Shown here piece by piece: positions 1 through 5,559 of a stretch of 8,565 nt of DNA (position 1 is the stretch's first letter; each line of letters opens with the position of its first letter). The notes under the pieces were generated by a model. That model had not been told where the DNA came from. It saw only the letters and a program-made list of their open reading frames with translations, and did not search any database. The position numbers and the translations under genes were made by a program. Origin of the DNA: JABWBR01 sp036741235. Lineage in GTDB: Bacteria > Bacteroidota > Bacteroidia > Chitinophagales > Saprospiraceae. The stretch is from contig DAINSQ010000198.1 of NCBI GenBank assembly GCA_036741235.1, positions 1 to 8,565 of the forward strand. The letters run 5' to 3'.

Positions 1-34
1 TGTCACCCTGTCACCTTGTCACCTTGTCACCCTG
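1..34. repeat. 8-bp tandem repeat TGTCACCY, about 4 copies, cut by window edge
   Basis: Four consecutive 8-bp units read TGTCACCC, TGTCACCT, TGTCACCT, TGTCACCC and then run into TGAATACA. Only the last base of the unit varies, by a C/T transition. The array probably continues to the left beyond the window. Its last unit overlaps the 3' end of the minus-strand phosphorylase gene: the TGA stop is the complement of TCA at 27-29, inside the array. Confidence 0.9.
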
Positions 35-1655
35 AATACAACATCGAATAATACTCCTCCAGCATACGTTTCACAGCAAAAGTGTCCTTGGTAGAGAGAA
101 TACTTTGGCGCATCATCTCCGTCCATTTCGGGCGGTCGTTGTAGTATGTAGGGAGTACCTCATTGAGCAGGCAATTATAGAGTGCGTCGCGGTCGTGGGC
201 ATCGTGGATCGTCTCGTCGGTGTGTTCAAAGCCGTCGCCGAACTGCCAGCCGTTGACGCCGTGTTGGCAGGCCTCGGGCCACCAGCCGTCGAGGATACTC
301 ATATTCAGTACGCCGTTCATCGATGCCTTCATACCCGACGTGCCGCTGGCCTCCTTGGGGCGGCGCGGGTTATTGAGCCATACATCGGAGCCGCGGGTGA
401 GCTGAGCGCCGATCGTCATGTCGTAATTTTCGAGGAAAACCACCGAATTGGGATAACGCCTGGCCATGGCCACCAGGTTGGCGGCAATGCCCTTGCCGGT
501 ATCGTCGAGCGGGTGGGCGCGGCCGGAGAAGACAATCTGGACTTTCTGCTCGCGCAATAGCGGGTCGATAATGTCGGGTTTGCTGAAGATGAGGTCGCTG
601 CGCTTATAGGGCACAGCGCGGCGCGAAAAGCCGATAATCAGGTTCTCCGCATTGAGTTGGGCGCCGGTGCGCGCGCGCACAAACTCTGCCAGTTGCTTTT
701 TATTGCGCATATGCGCTTGCCAGAGGTCGCCGCCCGATTCGGCGGTTTCGATCATGGCGGGGTCTACCCAGGTAGGGCGGTGGATGGCGTTGGTAATTGC
801 CACAATCTCGGAGCGGCCCTTCACCTTTTTCCACATCTCGTTGGCGGTGACGCCGTGTAGCTGGGCTACGGCGTTTGACTTGCGCGAGAGCCGCAGCGCG
901 CCCACCGTCATATTAAACGGATCGCCGCCCAGTTTTTTGAGTTGCGCGGCGCTCATGCCCAGGTTGGCGCCCATATACAGCAAGCGGTCGATCGGGTGCG
1001 ATTCGTTGCCCTGGACAACCGGGGTATGGGTAGTAAATACAATTTGATTGCGACTAGCGGCCCACGCCTCTTCGAAGGTACTGCCGCCTTTTTCCATTTT
1101 TTCGCGCATCAGCTCGAAGCCGGCAAACAGGGCGTGGCCTTCGTTAAAGTGGTATACGTCGACATCGATGTCAAGCGCGCGCAGCGCGCGCACGCCGGCG
1201 ATGCCGAGCACCATCTCCTGGGCGATGCGCTCTTCGCCAAACCAGCCGTAAAGCTGTCCGCTGATCCAGCCGTCGGCCTCCTGTTGGCCGGGGATGTCGG
1301 TGTCGAGCAAATACAGGGGCGCATTGCCGAAACAGGTCATCTTCCACACTTTACAACGCACCTCCCGGCGGCGAATTTCCACGCTGACCGTCACTCCTGT
1401 GTCTTCCAGCATGTGCTCGTAGTTGTAGTTGTGGTAGGTATCGTAAGGCACGCCGTCTTCGCCGATGAGCTGGTCGGTATAACCCTGTTTCCATTTTATG
1501 CCGATACCGACGATGGGGTACTCGTGGTCGTGAGCGCCCTTGAGGTAGTCGCCCGCCAGGATGCCCAGGCCGCCGGCATATGCTTTAAAAGCAGTATCGA
1601 GGCCGTATTCCATACAGAAATAAGCCACACGCGGTAAGGATGTATGTTTAGCCAT
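27..1655 (-). CDS. glgP: Alpha-glucan (glycogen/starch) phosphorylase, short form, 542 aa
   Basis: Expected to split alpha-1,4-glucan with inorganic phosphate to give glucose 1-phosphate, using pyridoxal phosphate, in the cytoplasm. The protein opens directly with the family's N-terminal block (AYFCMEYGL at 11-19, AGGLGILAGDYLKGA at 27-41). Further family motifs are YHFNEGHA (168-175), TTHTPV (208-213), the phosphate/PLP-contact block RRAVPYKRSD (345-354), FLENYDM (407-413) and the PLP site EASGTSGMKASMNG (435-448), where Lys443 should carry the cofactor. At 542 residues it is much shorter than the E. coli/animal type (about 800) and resembles the minimal alpha-glucan phosphorylase subfamily, without the N-terminal DUF3417 domain some relatives have. 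I chose the ATG at 1655 rather than 1757 because the extra 34 codons cross a repeat array and a near-consensus promoter, and the protein homology starts just after 1655. In the SGRAHP motif (377-382), many relatives have Lys instead of Arg379. Confidence 0.93.
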   Translation of the reverse strand: MAKHTSLPRVAYFCMEYGLDTAFKAYAGGLGILAGDYLKGAHDHEYPIVGIGIKWKQGYTDQLIGEDGVPYDTYHNYNYEHMLEDTGVTVSVEIRRREVRCKVWKMTCFGNAPLYLLDTDIPGQQEADGWISGQLYGWFGEERIAQEMVLGIAGVRALRALDIDVDVYHFNEGHALFAGFELMREKMEKGGSTFEEAWAASRNQIVFTTHTPVVQGNESHPIDRLLYMGANLGMSAAQLKKLGGDPFNMTVGALRLSRKSNAVAQLHGVTANEMWKKVKGRSEIVAITNAIHRPTWVDPAMIETAESGGDLWQAHMRNKKQLAEFVRARTGAQLNAENLIIGFSRRAVPYKRSDLIFSKPDIIDPLLREQKVQIVFSGRAHPLDDTGKGIAANLVAMARRYPNSVVFLENYDMTIGAQLTRGSDVWLNNPRRPKEASGTSGMKASMNGVLNMSILDGWWPEACQHGVNGWQFGDGFEHTDETIHDAHDRDALYNCLLNEVLPTYYNDRPKWTEMMRQSILSTKDTFAVKRMLEEYYSMLYSG

Positions 1656-1679
1656 AATTGTCGTATTTTGCTTGCGGCC

Positions 1680-1710
1680 CAAAAATAGCTGGTTTTTTGC
1701 AATATGCAAA
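1680..1710 (-). promoter_or_regulatory. Bacteroidota-type promoter of glgP with a palindrome over the -33 box
   Basis: On the minus strand TTTG (1710-1707) is followed by exactly 19 bases and then TATTTTTG (1687-1680). This matches the known Bacteroidota sigma consensus TTTG-N19-21-TAnnTTTG at every defined base. The predicted transcript would start near 1676, leaving a leader of about 20 nt before the ATG at 1655. The -33 box is one arm of a perfect inverted repeat, TTTGCA-ATA-TGCAAA, at 1696-1710, so a DNA-binding protein sitting there would compete with sigma. The promoter is direct pattern matching; the operator role is inference. Confidence 0.7.
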
Positions 1711-1713
1711 CCA

Positions 1714-1749
1714 CACTTTGCGACTTTGCGACCGTGCGACTTTGCGACT
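1714..1749. repeat. 8-bp tandem repeat GACTTTGC, about 4.5 copies
   Basis: Units read CACTTTGC, GACTTTGC, GACCGTGC, GACTTTGC and a partial GACT. Equivalently, the word TGCGAC is repeated with 2-base spacers TT, CG, TT. The array sits immediately upstream of the glgP -33 box, ending 4 bp from the palindrome. Confidence 0.85.
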
Positions 1750-1770
1750 GCTGGCACTTATTCATAAACC

Positions 1771-1798
1771 TCCCGACTTCCCTCCGGTCAGTACGGGA
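1771..1798. repeat. REP-like imperfect palindrome (hairpin)
   Basis: TCCCGACT (1771-1778) pairs with AGTACGGGA (1790-1798), leaving A1793 bulged and an 11-nt loop that contains the self-complementary CCGG. There is no T-tract on either strand, so it does not look like an intrinsic terminator. It is flanked by CATAAACC (1763-1770) on the left and, after CTCCG, by three TATAAACN units on the right, as if it interrupts that array. A dispersed repetitive extragenic palindrome is the likeliest explanation, but a single copy cannot prove it. Confidence 0.45.
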
Positions 1799-1803
1799 CT
1801 CCG

Positions 1804-1827
1804 TATAAACCTATAAACTTATAAACG
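1804..1827. repeat. 8-bp tandem repeat TATAAACN, 3 copies
   Basis: Three contiguous units TATAAACC, TATAAACT, TATAAACG. A related unit, CATAAACC, lies at 1763-1770 on the other side of the hairpin element. Confidence 0.75.
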
Positions 1828-1830
1828 AAC

Positions 1831-2012
1831 CCACAACCGACAACCCACAACGAAGAACAAACCTACAACTTACAACCTACAACCTACAACTTACAACCTA
1901 CAACTTACAACCTACACCAGAGAACCGACAACCCACAACGAAGAACAACTTACAACTTACAACCTACAACCTACAACTTACAACTTACAACCTACAACAG
2001 AGAACCGACAAC
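1831..2012. repeat. Heptamer tandem array (C/T)TACAAC with an 80-88 bp higher-order period
   Basis: The array begins with divergent heptamers ending in AAC (CCACAAC, CGACAAC, CCACAAC, GAAGAAC; 1831-1858), then eight units of CCTACAA/CTTACAA (1862-1917). The 26-bp segment at 1835-1860 recurs identically at 1923-1948, followed by seven more units (1949-1997), and its first 10 bases recur a third time at 2003-2012. The starts of these segments are 88 and 80 bp apart. Within units the main variation is a C/T toggle. No long ORF runs through it, and I see no dyad typical of CRISPR repeats. Confidence 0.9.
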
Positions 2013-2088
2013 TGACTTTTATCATTCCCCCCATTTCCCAATGTAGCTAACTTTCCCGTTTATACTTTTAACCAACTAAAACAAGCGT

Positions 2089-2499
2089 ATGCAAAAAGTA
2101 ATCATCAACGGCTTAATCGCAGGCGCGATACTCCTGGTAGTGAGTGTCGGCATCTTGTTCCTTTCGCTGAGGATTTTCACCTCCATGATGGAAGAATACT
2201 ACAACACCGACGTATTCAGGGGCGACGGTTCGCGGACAATGTTGTACTACATCCATCCCTTTATTTTGAGCCTCGCTTTGTCGTGGTTTTGGGAGCGATT
2301 CAAGGGACTTTTCAAAGGATCTTTTATCTTTAGGGGTCTGGAATTGGGTATCGTATACGGCCTTGTTGCCGCATTGCCTACCATGTGGATCACTTTCAGC
2401 GCCATCAACGTATCTGAAATGATGGTACTGAGCTGGTGGGTATACGGTGTCATTCAGGCGAGCGTAGTAGGCATCGTATTAGCCAAGTTGAATCCGTAA
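2089..2499 (+). CDS. Small four-helix integral membrane protein, function unknown (136 aa)
   Basis: I do not recognise a named family. Hydrophobic segments at about residues 6-29, 53-69, 84-105 and 110-132 predict four transmembrane helices; the loop at 70-83 is basic (ERFKGLFKGSFIFR) and so probably cytoplasmic, while the acidic loop at 33-50 (EEYYNTD) would face the periplasm. There is no CxxCH haem site, no cysteine pair and no signal peptidase motif. The ATG at 2089 is the first start in the frame and is preceded by an A-rich stretch rather than a Shine-Dalgarno site. The gene ends 1 bp before the ATG of the GMC oxidoreductase, so the two are almost certainly co-transcribed and translationally coupled. 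A membrane partner or anchor for that enzyme is an inference from this arrangement only. Confidence 0.8.
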   Translation: MQKVIINGLIAGAILLVVSVGILFLSLRIFTSMMEEYYNTDVFRGDGSRTMLYYIHPFILSLALSWFWERFKGLFKGSFIFRGLELGIVYGLVAALPTMWITFSAINVSEMMVLSWWVYGVIQASVVGIVLAKLNP

Positions 2500-2500
2500 C

Positions 2501-4081
2501 ATGACTCATCAGTACGATTATGTGATTATCGGCAGCGGCTTCGGGGGTTCGGTGAGCGCCCTGCGGCTGGCCGAAAAAGGGTACAAAGTATTGGTATTGG
2601 AAAAGGGAAAGTGGTTCCGCGCGGAAGACTTTCCCCGCTCCAACTGGAACCTCAGGCGGTGGCTATGGATGCCCGGACTGAGATTTTTTGGTATTATGAA
2701 AATGACGTTTTTCCGGCATGTCACCATTTTATCGGGCACGGGCGTAGGCGGCGGCTCGCTGGTGTATGCCAACACATTGCCGGTACCCAAACCCGCCTTT
2801 TTCGAGTCGGGCAGTTGGGCCGGACTTGCCGACTGGCAGTCGGAGCTGGCGCCGCATTACGAAACCGCCCTGCGCATGCTGGGCGCGGCGCCGCCGCCGG
2901 TATTCCACGAGGGAGAGTTGGCATTAAAAAAACTGGCCGAGGAAATCGGCATGGCCGATCACTTTGAAGCGCCCAAGGTGGCCGTGTATTTCGACGAACC
3001 CGGCCGGCGCGTTGCCGACCCCTATTTCAACGGCAAGGGCCCCGACCGCACCGGCTGCATTTATTGCGGAGGCTGCATGACGGGCTGCCGCCACAATGCC
3101 AAAAATACCCTCGATAAAAACTATCTCCACCTGGCCCAGCAACTGGGCGTGGAGATCAGGGCGGAACAGGAGGTGGTAGATGTAACACCCCTCGGCAGCG
3201 CCGACGGCGTCGGCGGCTACCAGGTGCATTTTCGCTCCTCTACCCGGCTATTTGCGGGCAGGCAGTCGGTGACGACAAAAGGCGTAATATTCGCCGGCGG
3301 CGTATTGGGCACCGTGAAGCTGTTGCTGCAACTCAAACGCAGTTCGCTGCCCCGCCTTTCCGACAAGGTGGGCCACGACATCCGCAGCAATAACGAAAGC
3401 CTCATTCCCGTGACCAGCCTCAATGATCAAAAAGATTTTTCGAAAGGCATTGCCATCGGCGCCCTATTGCACACCGACGCCGATAGCCACCTCGAGCCCG
3501 TGCGCTATTCCGCCGGATCGGGTTTCTGGCGGCTGTTGCTGGCGCCGCAGGTGTTTGGCAGTAATACCCTGGTGCGACTGCTAAAAATTGCCGGCGACTG
3601 GCTGCGGCATCCCGTCCGCAATTTGCGGGTGGTTTTTGTGAAAGACTGGGCAAAAAGTACTGCAACGCTGCTGTTCATGCAGCACCTTGACAGCACGCTG
3701 CGGTTTCGCCGCAATGCGCTGGGCGGCATGAGCTCAACGGTAGAAAAAGGCGCCGCACCCAGTGCTTTTATCCCTCGAGCCGGCGAACTGGCACAGCGCT
3801 ACAGCCGCATCATCGACGGCAAACCCACGGTTTTCCTGCTCGAACCGCTGATGGGCATTCCCTCTACCGCGCATATCCTGGGTGGCGCCGTGATGGGCAA
3901 AACCCCCGATGAAGGCGTTATCGATGCCCAAAACCGCGTTTTTGGGTACGAAAATATGCTGGTCTGCGACGGCGCCATGATCTCCGCCAATCCAGGCGTC
4001 AATCCCTCGCTGTCCATTACCGCTATCGCTGAACGGGCAATGGAATTTATTCCCCCTGCACTCCCACCCTCTTCACCTTAG
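2501..4081 (+). CDS. GMC-family FAD-dependent oxidoreductase (cholesterol-oxidase-like branch), 526 aa
   Basis: A flavoenzyme expected to oxidise an alcohol; the substrate cannot be read from the sequence. The N-terminal Rossmann FAD site is clear (YVIIGSGFGGSVSALRLAEK, 7-26, with the acidic Glu34 at the end of the second strand), followed by the GTGVGGGSLVYANT flavin motif at 79-92. The C-terminal GMC signature is complete: the likely catalytic His458 in TAHILGG and Asn501 in NPGVNPSLSITA, by analogy with the cholesterol oxidase His/Asn pair. Residues 186-196 form CIYCGGCMTGC, a CxxCxxCxxxC pattern that resembles a [4Fe-4S] ligand set, followed by RHNAKNTLDKNYL; related mycobacterial ChoD-type proteins have, as I recall, a similar block. 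No Tat or Sec signal is visible, so it is probably cytoplasmic or membrane-associated. It is the second gene of a tight pair with the small membrane protein. The proline-rich C-terminal tail (from 518) is probably disordered. Confidence 0.9.
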   Translation: MTHQYDYVIIGSGFGGSVSALRLAEKGYKVLVLEKGKWFRAEDFPRSNWNLRRWLWMPGLRFFGIMKMTFFRHVTILSGTGVGGGSLVYANTLPVPKPAFFESGSWAGLADWQSELAPHYETALRMLGAAPPPVFHEGELALKKLAEEIGMADHFEAPKVAVYFDEPGRRVADPYFNGKGPDRTGCIYCGGCMTGCRHNAKNTLDKNYLHLAQQLGVEIRAEQEVVDVTPLGSADGVGGYQVHFRSSTRLFAGRQSVTTKGVIFAGGVLGTVKLLLQLKRSSLPRLSDKVGHDIRSNNESLIPVTSLNDQKDFSKGIAIGALLHTDADSHLEPVRYSAGSGFWRLLLAPQVFGSNTLVRLLKIAGDWLRHPVRNLRVVFVKDWAKSTATLLFMQHLDSTLRFRRNALGGMSSTVEKGAAPSAFIPRAGELAQRYSRIIDGKPTVFLLEPLMGIPSTAHILGGAVMGKTPDEGVIDAQNRVFGYENMLVCDGAMISANPGVNPSLSITAIAERAMEFIPPALPPSSP

Positions 4082-4095
4082 TGATCGCTATCACT
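4080..4095. promoter_or_regulatory. Candidate Crp/Fnr-type operator, AGTGAT-CGCT-ATCACT
   Basis: A perfect 6-bp inverted repeat with a 4-base centre matches the GTGA-N6-TCAC core of Crp/Fnr-family sites. It begins within the stop codon of the GMC gene and its right arm ends in the -35-like box of the rhodanese promoter. Its centre (4087.5) lies about 44 bp upstream of the predicted rhodanese transcription start, close to the -41.5 position of class II activator sites. The match is seen directly; binding by a Crp/Fnr protein is inference. Confidence 0.4.
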
Positions 4096-4125
4096 GACAA
4101 TATCCTTCCCATGGTCATAATTTTG
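4094..4125 (+). promoter_or_regulatory. Candidate rhodanese promoter
   Basis: TAATTTTG at 4118-4125 is an exact TAnnTTTG -7 box. CTGACA at 4094-4099 lies 18 bp upstream and could serve as the -33/-35 element, although TTTG is absent. The start of transcription would be near 4131, giving a leader of about 25 nt before the ATG at 4156. Confidence 0.45.
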
Positions 4126-4155
4126 TGTCATTAAATCAAAAAATTGACCAAAAAC

Positions 4156-4494
4156 ATGTTCGGATTATTTCAAAAAACAAGCAGCGATTATAAAAATTTG
4201 AACGCGGATGATTTCCGGAAAGCCATCGAAAACGACAAAAATGCGGTAATTCTCGATGTGCGCACGCCGGCGGAGGCTCATGCTGGAAAAATCAAAGGCG
4301 CCAAGGTGATCAATTTCATGGACCCCAGTTTTGGGATTAACCTTCAGAAATTAGACCCATCCAAATCTTACTACGTGTATTGCCGCAGCGGCGCCCGCAG
4401 CGCCAACGCGTGCTCGGTGATGGCGAAAAAAGGCTTTACGCAACTATACAACCTTCGCGGCGGTATTCTCGACTGGCCTTACGGGTTGGTGTAG
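4156..4494 (+). CDS. Single-domain rhodanese-like sulfurtransferase, 112 aa
   Basis: Expected to carry a persulfide on its active-site cysteine and pass sulfur between thiosulfate or other donors and acceptors in the cytoplasm. The domain runs the full length: an entry strand with VILDVRTPAEAHAGKIKGAKVINF (about 31-54), and the active loop CRSGARS with catalytic Cys76 (codon 4381-4383), then the closing motif YNLRGGILDW (98-107). The six-residue loop of the CRSGAR type is typical of true sulfurtransferases rather than Cdc25-like phosphatases. No signal peptide is present. An in-frame TTG at 4144 could add four residues, but the ATG at 4156 has an A-rich leader, gives a normal family length and fits the predicted transcription start. 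The gene stands 74 bp after the GMC gene and has its own promoter and palindromic site. It converges with the next gene; only 9 bp separate the two stop codons. Confidence 0.9.
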   Translation: MFGLFQKTSSDYKNLNADDFRKAIENDKNAVILDVRTPAEAHAGKIKGAKVINFMDPSFGINLQKLDPSKSYYVYCRSGARSANACSVMAKKGFTQLYNLRGGILDWPYGLV

Positions 4495-4503
4495 CGACCT
4501 CTA

Positions 4504-5538
4504 TTACCTCGCTTCCATCCTGCTTACGATCGGGTAGTGGTCGGAAAAGTCAGTATCTGCGCGTTTAAAGGAACGTATACGCATAGCCGGATCGGCCAGG
4601 ATATAATCAATACGAAGCATCGGGATGCTGCCGGTGAAGGTAGTGCCAGGCCCTGCGCCTTTTGATCGGAAAGCATCTTGCCTGGCGCCGGCCAACAATC
4701 GATAGGTATAGGAAGTAGGCACATCGTTGAAATCGCCGCAGAGAATAGCGGGGTGCGGGCTTTGGTTGGCATGAATTGCGATTTCCTCCGCTTGCTCGGC
4801 GCGGCGGCGGGCAGAGCGGCCATAGCGGCCCATCATACCTTTGATGCGTAGCCAGGTTTCTGTTTCCTGGAATTGCTTTTCAGCGGCGATTTCATCGGCC
4901 ATTCTAGATACCGCATTGGTTTGCAGATGAATATTGTATACCCTGACAGTGCTGCGGCCCAGATCCAGATCGGCGAATAAATACCCGTTGGCATTATTGG
5001 TAAAATAACGCGCCGATTTCTTTTTTATGGGAAAACGGGAAAAAACAGCAAGCGCCCCTTTGGCGTGTTGATAAACGTAGGGCAATCCGCCTTTGGTGGT
5101 CAGATAGTCAATATAAGGCCCCGAAGCTTCAGGATAGGGAAATTCCTGCAAACACAACACATCGGGTTGATACGTATCGAGTAGTTCAGCCATGGCATCA
5201 GGGGTTGCGCGTTTAGCGCCTTTTTCTTTGGGCCAGAATCCGTGGCAGTTAAAGCTCATCACCACAATATCGGTTTCCGTATCCGTTGAATTCCCCCCAA
5301 GCGAAAAACCGAAGAATCCCTGAAAGTAGGAAAACCCTACTAAAATACAGCCCAGCGACAGGAGAAAGTTCATCTTGCCTTTCCACAACCAATAGGCCGC
5401 AAAAAGCAGGTTAAATATGACAAACCAGGGATAAAACAACCCTGGAATAGCCAACGGCCAGAACGTTAGGGGTGAAATATAGGGCGAGGCATAAGCGAGT
5501 AGCGTAATAGCCACCAAGCCTACATTCGCCCAACGCAT
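4504..5538 (-). CDS. Membrane-anchored endonuclease/exonuclease/phosphatase (EEP) family protein, 344 aa
   Basis: Three transmembrane helices (about 3-21, 27-52 and 57-79) precede a complete EEP-fold catalytic domain. Visible metal and catalytic motifs are MSFNCHG (Asn97), CLQE (Glu132), YNIHLQ (His204), CGDFND (Asp269, Asn271), RIDYIL (Asp311) and FSDHYP (Asp333, His334), so the active site is intact. The lysine-rich KGKMN loop between helices 2 and 3 suggests that it lies inside, which would put the catalytic domain in the periplasm; this is inference. The family cleaves phosphodiester or phosphoester bonds in nucleic acids, lipids or inositols, and the substrate is not evident here. I chose the ATG at 5538; a TTG at 5553 would add five residues. 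It is the last gene of a four-gene minus-strand cluster, 21 bp after the rhomboid gene. Confidence 0.87.
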   Translation of the reverse strand: MRWANVGLVAITLLAYASPYISPLTFWPLAIPGLFYPWFVIFNLLFAAYWLWKGKMNFLLSLGCILVGFSYFQGFFGFSLGGNSTDTETDIVVMSFNCHGFWPKEKGAKRATPDAMAELLDTYQPDVLCLQEFPYPEASGPYIDYLTTKGGLPYVYQHAKGALAVFSRFPIKKKSARYFTNNANGYLFADLDLGRSTVRVYNIHLQTNAVSRMADEIAAEKQFQETETWLRIKGMMGRYGRSARRRAEQAEEIAIHANQSPHPAILCGDFNDVPTSYTYRLLAGARQDAFRSKGAGPGTTFTGSIPMLRIDYILADPAMRIRSFKRADTDFSDHYPIVSRMEAR

Positions 5539-5559
5539 CAAATTGATAATCAAAATGCT

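Larger units (their letters stand above)
1656..2088. other. 433-bp intergenic spacer between divergent genes, mostly repeats
   Basis: No convincing gene lies here on either strand. It holds the glgP promoter, an 8-mer array (1714-1749), a hairpin element (1771-1798), a second 8-mer array (1804-1827) and a heptamer array with higher-order structure (1831-1997 plus a partial unit to 2012). From about 1831 to 2012 the plus strand is built almost wholly of A and C, with few G and T. The last 75 bp before the ATG at 2089 is non-repetitive and must contain the promoter of the plus-strand operon, but no box pair there is convincing. Confidence 0.85.

Noticed and set aside
661..682. GC-alternating runs (GCGCGC) here and near 1180-1200 as special structure
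   Set aside because: They fall in frame within the phosphorylase gene and encode conserved-length Ala/Arg-rich helices; codon use explains them.
942..1637. Long plus-strand reading frame opposite the phosphorylase gene (231 codons)
   Set aside because: It lies antisense within a gene with clear family motifs, shows no recognisable domain and has no plausible promoter; it is a codon-bias shadow.
1656..1757. N-terminal extension of the phosphorylase to an ATG at 1757
   Set aside because: The extra 34 codons run through a tandem array and a near-consensus promoter, and family homology starts only at about residue 10 of the shorter form.
1771..1798. Bidirectional terminator
   Set aside because: No T-tract on either side, and it lies between divergent rather than convergent genes.
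1831..2012. CRISPR array
   Set aside because: Units are 7 bp with no unique spacers; the 26-bp segment occurs only twice in full and is separated by more heptamers.
2034..2070. Promoter for the small membrane protein/GMC operon (TAACTTTC at 2048 or TATACTTT at 2061)
   Set aside because: Both -7 candidates miss the consensus and neither has a TTTG at the right distance; a promoter must exist but cannot be placed.
4080..4095. Intrinsic terminator of the GMC operon at the AGTGAT palindrome
   Set aside because: The stem is only 6 bp, A/T-rich and not followed by a T-run.
4144..4155. TTG start for the rhodanese gene
   Set aside because: Adds only four non-conserved residues and lies just after the predicted transcription start; the ATG at 4156 is the better start.
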